A stretch of DNA of 64,000 nucleotides from Kitasatospora sp. NBC_01246 (GTDB lineage Bacteria; Actinomycetota; Actinomycetes; Streptomycetales; Streptomycetaceae): the NCBI RefSeq assembly GCF_036226505.1, contig NZ_CP108484.1, forward strand, positions 2,418,001 to 2,482,000. The letters are read 5' to 3'. Both the position numbers and the translations under genes were made by a program. Positions 61,463-64,000 of the stretch are shown here, one piece after another. The notes beneath the pieces were generated by a model. The model worked only from the letters and a program-made list of their open reading frames with translations. It made no database searches and had not been told where the DNA came from. Position 1 is the stretch's first letter; every line of letters starts with the position of its first letter.

Positions 61463-62196
61463 CCGCCGACGCGGCGGTGTCCGGGGCGCACGACGACGGC
61501 CGGGACACCGGCCACGGCGACGCCCTGGACGACACTCCGGACGCGGCGCCCAGCCGCAAGCGGCTCTGGTGGCCGGCGGCGCTGGCCGCCGCGCTCGCCC
61601 TCGCGCTCGGGGTCCCCGCGCTGGTGGCGAGCGGGACGTCGGCGTCCGGCTCGTCCTCGATCGCGGCCCCGGCGGACGACTCGCCCGAGGCCGGGTTCGC
61701 CCGTGACATGGCGACCCACCACCAGCAGGCCGTGGACCTGTCGTTCATCGTCCGGGACCGGACCGGCGACGCGTCGGTGCGCACCCTCGCCTTCGACATC
61801 ATCAACACCCAGGCGAACCAGCGCGGGATGATGATGGGCTGGCTCGACCAGTGGGGGCTCCCGCAGCACTCGGCGGCCAAGCCGATGGCCTGGATGAAGA
61901 TGGGCCACGACTACGCGGCGCACGACGGTTCGCTGATGCCGGGCATGGCCACCAACACCCAGCTCGCCAAGCTGGGCTCGCTCAGCGGGCGGGACGCCGA
62001 GGTGCTCTACCTGCAGCTGATGCTGGAGCACCACAAGGGCGGGGTGGAGATGGCCCAGGGCTACGTCGACCTGGCGAAGAACGAGACCGAGAAGCGGCTC
62101 GCCCAGTCGATGGTGGTCGGGCAGACCTCGGAGATCCAGTTGATCACCGACATGCTCACCGAGCGCGGCGCCACCCCTGGTGTGCCCGCGTCCTGA
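61459..62196 (+). CDS. DUF305 ferritin-like domain protein
   Basis: This is a 245-residue protein, anchored by one helix (WWPAALAAALALALGVPAL) and carrying a DUF305 domain with the paired motifs DMATHHQQAVDLS and MLEHHKGGVEMAQG, two histidine-rich helices of a ferritin-like bundle. Members bind metals, and some are linked to copper handling; the sequence here gives no proof. GTG 61459 overlaps the stop of the DUF3105 gene, so the two form a conserved pair. Confidence 0.92.
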   Translation: MTADAAVSGAHDDGRDTGHGDALDDTPDAAPSRKRLWWPAALAAALALALGVPALVASGTSASGSSSIAAPADDSPEAGFARDMATHHQQAVDLSFIVRDRTGDASVRTLAFDIINTQANQRGMMMGWLDQWGLPQHSAAKPMAWMKMGHDYAAHDGSLMPGMATNTQLAKLGSLSGRDAEVLYLQLMLEHHKGGVEMAQGYVDLAKNETEKRLAQSMVVGQTSEIQLITDMLTERGATPGVPAS

Positions 62197-62212
62197 TCGA
62201 CCCGCAGCACCC

Positions 62213-62253
62213 GGCCGGGGGCGGTGGACGGATTCCGTCCACCGCCCCCGGCC
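62213..62253. terminator. Perfect 19-bp bidirectional terminator hairpin
   Basis: The arm GGCCGGGGGCGGTGGACGG (62213-62231) pairs exactly with 62235-62253 around ATT. It lies between the convergent DUF305 and TetR genes. Confidence 0.85.
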
Positions 62254-62306
62254 GTCTCACCCCCGGCCGTTTCTCCCATCGGACGGGGCCGCCCGGTGGG
62301 CGGGCG

Positions 62307-62975
62307 TCACGAGCTGAGGGAGGCCACCTCGGCGGCGTAGAGCAGCTCCGGGTCGAGGTCCATCCCGGTGAAGTGGCCCGCCAGTTCCAGCGAGAGCGTG
62401 CCGTGCAGGCGGGTCCAGAAGGCGAGCGCGCGGCGCAGCTCGGCCGGGCGGGCGCCGGGGTGTCCGGCGGCCCAGGGGCGGTGGTGCTCCAGGTAGGCGT
62501 CGAGCGCGGCGGCCGGCCCCGCCGGCTCCGGCCCCGGACCGGCGGCGACACAGGCGTCGAGCAGGGTCGACATGATCTCCGAGGCGATCACGGTGGTGTC
62601 CTCGGGAGCGTGGTAGCCCGGGACCGGGGTGCCGTAGACGAGGAAGTAGCGGTGCGGGTCGGCCAGCGCCCAGCGGCGCAGGGTCCGGGTCAGCTCCAGC
62701 AGGTCCGCCGGGTGGGTGCCCCCGGCGGAGCCGGTGGCCAGCAGGGCGTCGGCGAGGCTGCGGTAGGCGTCCCGAACGAGCTCCGTGATCAGCTCGTCGC
62801 GGTTGGCGAAGTACCGGTACAGCGCGGGTCCGCTCAGGCCCATCTGCTTGGCGATCGCGTTCAGTGAGAGCGCGGACGCGCCCACCCCGGCGATCTGCTC
62901 CCAGGCCCGCTCCTTGACCTCCGCGCGGACCTGCTGCCGGTACCGCTCGCGTGGGGTCGGCGCCTTGTCGGCCAT
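62307..62975 (-). CDS. TetR/AcrR family transcriptional regulator (WHG-type C-terminus)
   Basis: This is a 222-residue protein with a TetR helix-turn-helix (VKERAWEQIAGVGASALSLN...GLSGPALYRYFANRDELI) and a C-terminal domain containing DPHRYFLVYGTPVPGYH and ALAFWTRLHGTLSLEL, typical of the WHG/TetR_C_13-like group. ATG 62975 has AAGGAGA 6-7 bases upstream. It is divergent from the zinc-type oxidoreductase and probably represses it via the inverted repeat at 63188-63210. Confidence 0.93.
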   Translation of the reverse strand: MADKAPTPRERYRQQVRAEVKERAWEQIAGVGASALSLNAIAKQMGLSGPALYRYFANRDELITELVRDAYRSLADALLATGSAGGTHPADLLELTRTLRRWALADPHRYFLVYGTPVPGYHAPEDTTVIASEIMSTLLDACVAAGPGPEPAGPAAALDAYLEHHRPWAAGHPGARPAELRRALAFWTRLHGTLSLELAGHFTGMDLDPELLYAAEVASLSS

Positions 62976-63187
62976 GTCTGTCTCCTTCTTCCGCTCGCCC
63001 CGGGATCCGCCCGTCCCGGGATCGGTCCCTCCCGAGATCGGTCCGTCGCCGTACCCGCTCGCCCGCCCCGGCCGCCCGCCGGGTACGGGGACCACAGCAC
63101 GGGTTAGACGGTATCACTCACGGCAGAGGCGCTCACGATCGATGGATTCGCTCGCTTGACACGACCCTCGGCGGCATTCATTCTAGT

Positions 63188-63210
63188 TATAGCTTCTAAC
63201 GGAAGCGATA
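63188..63210. promoter_or_regulatory. Inverted repeat, probable operator of the divergent TetR regulator
   Basis: TATAGCTTC-TAACG-GAAGCGATA (63188-63210) with one mismatched pair lies 24 bases before the oxidoreductase start codon, in an unusually AT-rich stretch, as expected of a TetR operator overlapping a promoter. Confidence 0.7.
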
Positions 63211-63234
63211 GCATCAAACGCAGAGGAGATCACC

Positions 63235-64000
63235 ATGGTTGCCACCGAGTACGTCGAGGTCGTCCTGCCGGGCAAGGTCGAGCCGGAAGGCCTGGAGGTC
63301 CATTCGGGGCTGCCGCTCCCGGTGCCCGCCGCCGGTCAGGTGCTGGTCGGGGTGGAGGCCACCGGGGTCTCGTTCGCCGAGCAGCAGATGCGGCGCGGCC
63401 GCTACTACGACCAGCCGGCGTTCCCCTTCGTCCCCGGGTACGACCTGGTCGGTACGGTCCTGGCGGCCGGCCCCGGCGTCGGGCCCGAGCTGGTCGGCCG
63501 TCGGGTCGCCGCCATGACCAAGACCGGCGGCTGGGCGAGCCACGTCGCGCTGGACGCCGCGGACCTCGTCGAGGTGCCGGACGGCGTCGGCGCGGCGGAG
63601 GCCGAGACCGCGGTCGTCAACGGGCTGACCGCCTGGCAGATGCTGCACCGCAAGGCCCGGGTGCGGGCCGGTCAGACCGTCCTGGTCCACGGCGCCAACG
63701 GCGGGGTCGGCTCGGTACTGGTCCAGCTGGCGCTCGGCGCCGGCGCCCGGGTGATCGGCACCGCCTCGGGCCGCCACCACGACGCCCTGCGGGCCCTCGG
63801 CGTCACGCCCGTGGACTACCGCCGCGAGGATGTCCCCGCCCGGGTCCGGGAGCTGGCCCCGGGCGGCGTGGACGCCGTGTTCGACCACGTCGGCGGCCCC
63901 GGCATCACCGACTCCTGGCGGCTGCTCGCCCCCGGCGGCACGCTCGTCTCCTACGGCAGCGCCGCCACCCGCGACGCCGAGGGCTCCAAGCAGCTGCCCG
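63235..64000 (+). CDS. Zinc-binding-dehydrogenase-like quinone/enoyl reductase (3' end outside window)
   Basis: At least 255 codons are visible. It is a medium-chain reductase: the catalytic domain starts VEVVLPGKVEPEGLEVHS, FPFVPGYDLVGTVLAAGPGV, and the NADPH fold is VLVHGANGGVGSVLVQLA, where the GxGxxG-type AxGGVGS supports NADP(H) quinone oxidoreductase-like activity. No zinc-ligand cysteine is seen. GAGGAG lies 7-8 bases before ATG 63235. It is divergent from a TetR regulator, so it is probably induced by its substrate or a related toxic compound. Confidence 0.92.
   Translation, partial: MVATEYVEVVLPGKVEPEGLEVHSGLPLPVPAAGQVLVGVEATGVSFAEQQMRRGRYYDQPAFPFVPGYDLVGTVLAAGPGVGPELVGRRVAAMTKTGGWASHVALDAADLVEVPDGVGAAEAETAVVNGLTAWQMLHRKARVRAGQTVLVHGANGGVGSVLVQLALGAGARVIGTASGRHHDALRALGVTPVDYRREDVPARVRELAPGGVDAVFDHVGGPGITDSWRLLAPGGTLVSYGSAATRDAEGSKQLP

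Noticed and set aside
1..64000. tRNA, rRNA or riboswitch genes
   Set aside because: No cloverleaf-type GGTTCGAAT-containing segment, rRNA-like block or known riboswitch motif was recognised by eye. A tRNAscan and Rfam search would settle this.
1..64000. Natural-product gene cluster
   Set aside because: No polyketide synthase, peptide synthetase, terpene cyclase or RiPP-modifying enzyme is present.

Overview
The window is very GC-rich chromosomal DNA from an actinomycete, most likely a member of the Streptomycetaceae (Streptomyces or Kitasatospora). The evidence is the extreme third-position GC, many GTG starts, several leaderless-looking promoters, Tat and lipoprotein signals, an N-acyl-type LuxR/TrmB regulator, SpoIIE/RsbW-type proteins, a DUF2637 protein, and operators resembling the Streptomyces iron (DmdR) and nickel (Nur) boxes. 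I see no rRNA, tRNA, CRISPR array, insertion sequence or obvious natural-product cluster. About 50 protein genes, two partial genes at the edges and three decayed genes can be supported.

Layout. 1-2402: the end of an ABC export cassette (ATPase plus two membrane proteins). 2687-7000: pentapeptide-repeat protein, DUF2079 membrane protein, an orphan contact-dependent-inhibition immunity protein and a GDSL hydrolase. 7545-11630: HxlR regulator divergent from an alanine-type aminotransferase, YnfA protein, orphan sugar-binding lipoprotein, peroxiredoxin. 11783-20938: Tat-exported purple acid phosphatase, small zinc-finger protein, 2Fe-2S protein, an SPC-type (P1B-4) metal ATPase divergent from an NmtR-like Ni/Co sensor, a Ser/Thr kinase and an FAD dehydrogenase. 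21270-31853: secreted GDSL lipase, secreted ExeM-like nuclease, a TrmB/LuxR regulator divergent from a two-gene operon for a tiny secreted protein with three IGWD repeats, a NiCoT nickel permease behind a probable Nur box, a secreted DUF4350-like protein and a CocE-like hydrolase that has lost its serine. 31854-45292: sigma-factor remnant, trypsin-like protease, lipoprotein, esterase, GT39 mannosyltransferase-like protein, tripeptidyl aminopeptidase, HNH nuclease, moaA and a MobA-like nucleotidyltransferase. 45551-52126: TPR protein, FhuF-like iron reductase behind an iron box, DUF2637 protein, SpoIIE-type phosphatase and RsbW-type kinase. 52490-64000: a urease-like operon with agmatine deiminase, a decayed XRE/TPR regulator pair, NUDIX, TetR, PP2C-like protein, secreted cysteine protein, DUF3105/DUF305 pair and a TetR/quinone-oxidoreductase divergent pair.

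Themes. Nickel appears three times: import (NiCoT, Nur box), sensing/efflux (NmtR-like with P1B-4 ATPase) and a predicted nickel enzyme (urease-like). The most interesting system is the urease-like operon: the alpha subunit keeps all predicted nickel ligands but lacks the flap cysteine and part of a conserved active-site loop, has no ureDEFG genes beside it, and is co-transcribed with agmatine deiminase, whose product N-carbamoylputrescine is a mono-substituted urea. A urease-fold enzyme hydrolysing that ureido compound is a testable inference. The second is the small-peptide cassette with IGWD repeats. Strong inverted repeats act as probable terminators at most convergent gene ends; two of them are perfect 36-bp palindromes that bracket the frameshifted XRE gene.
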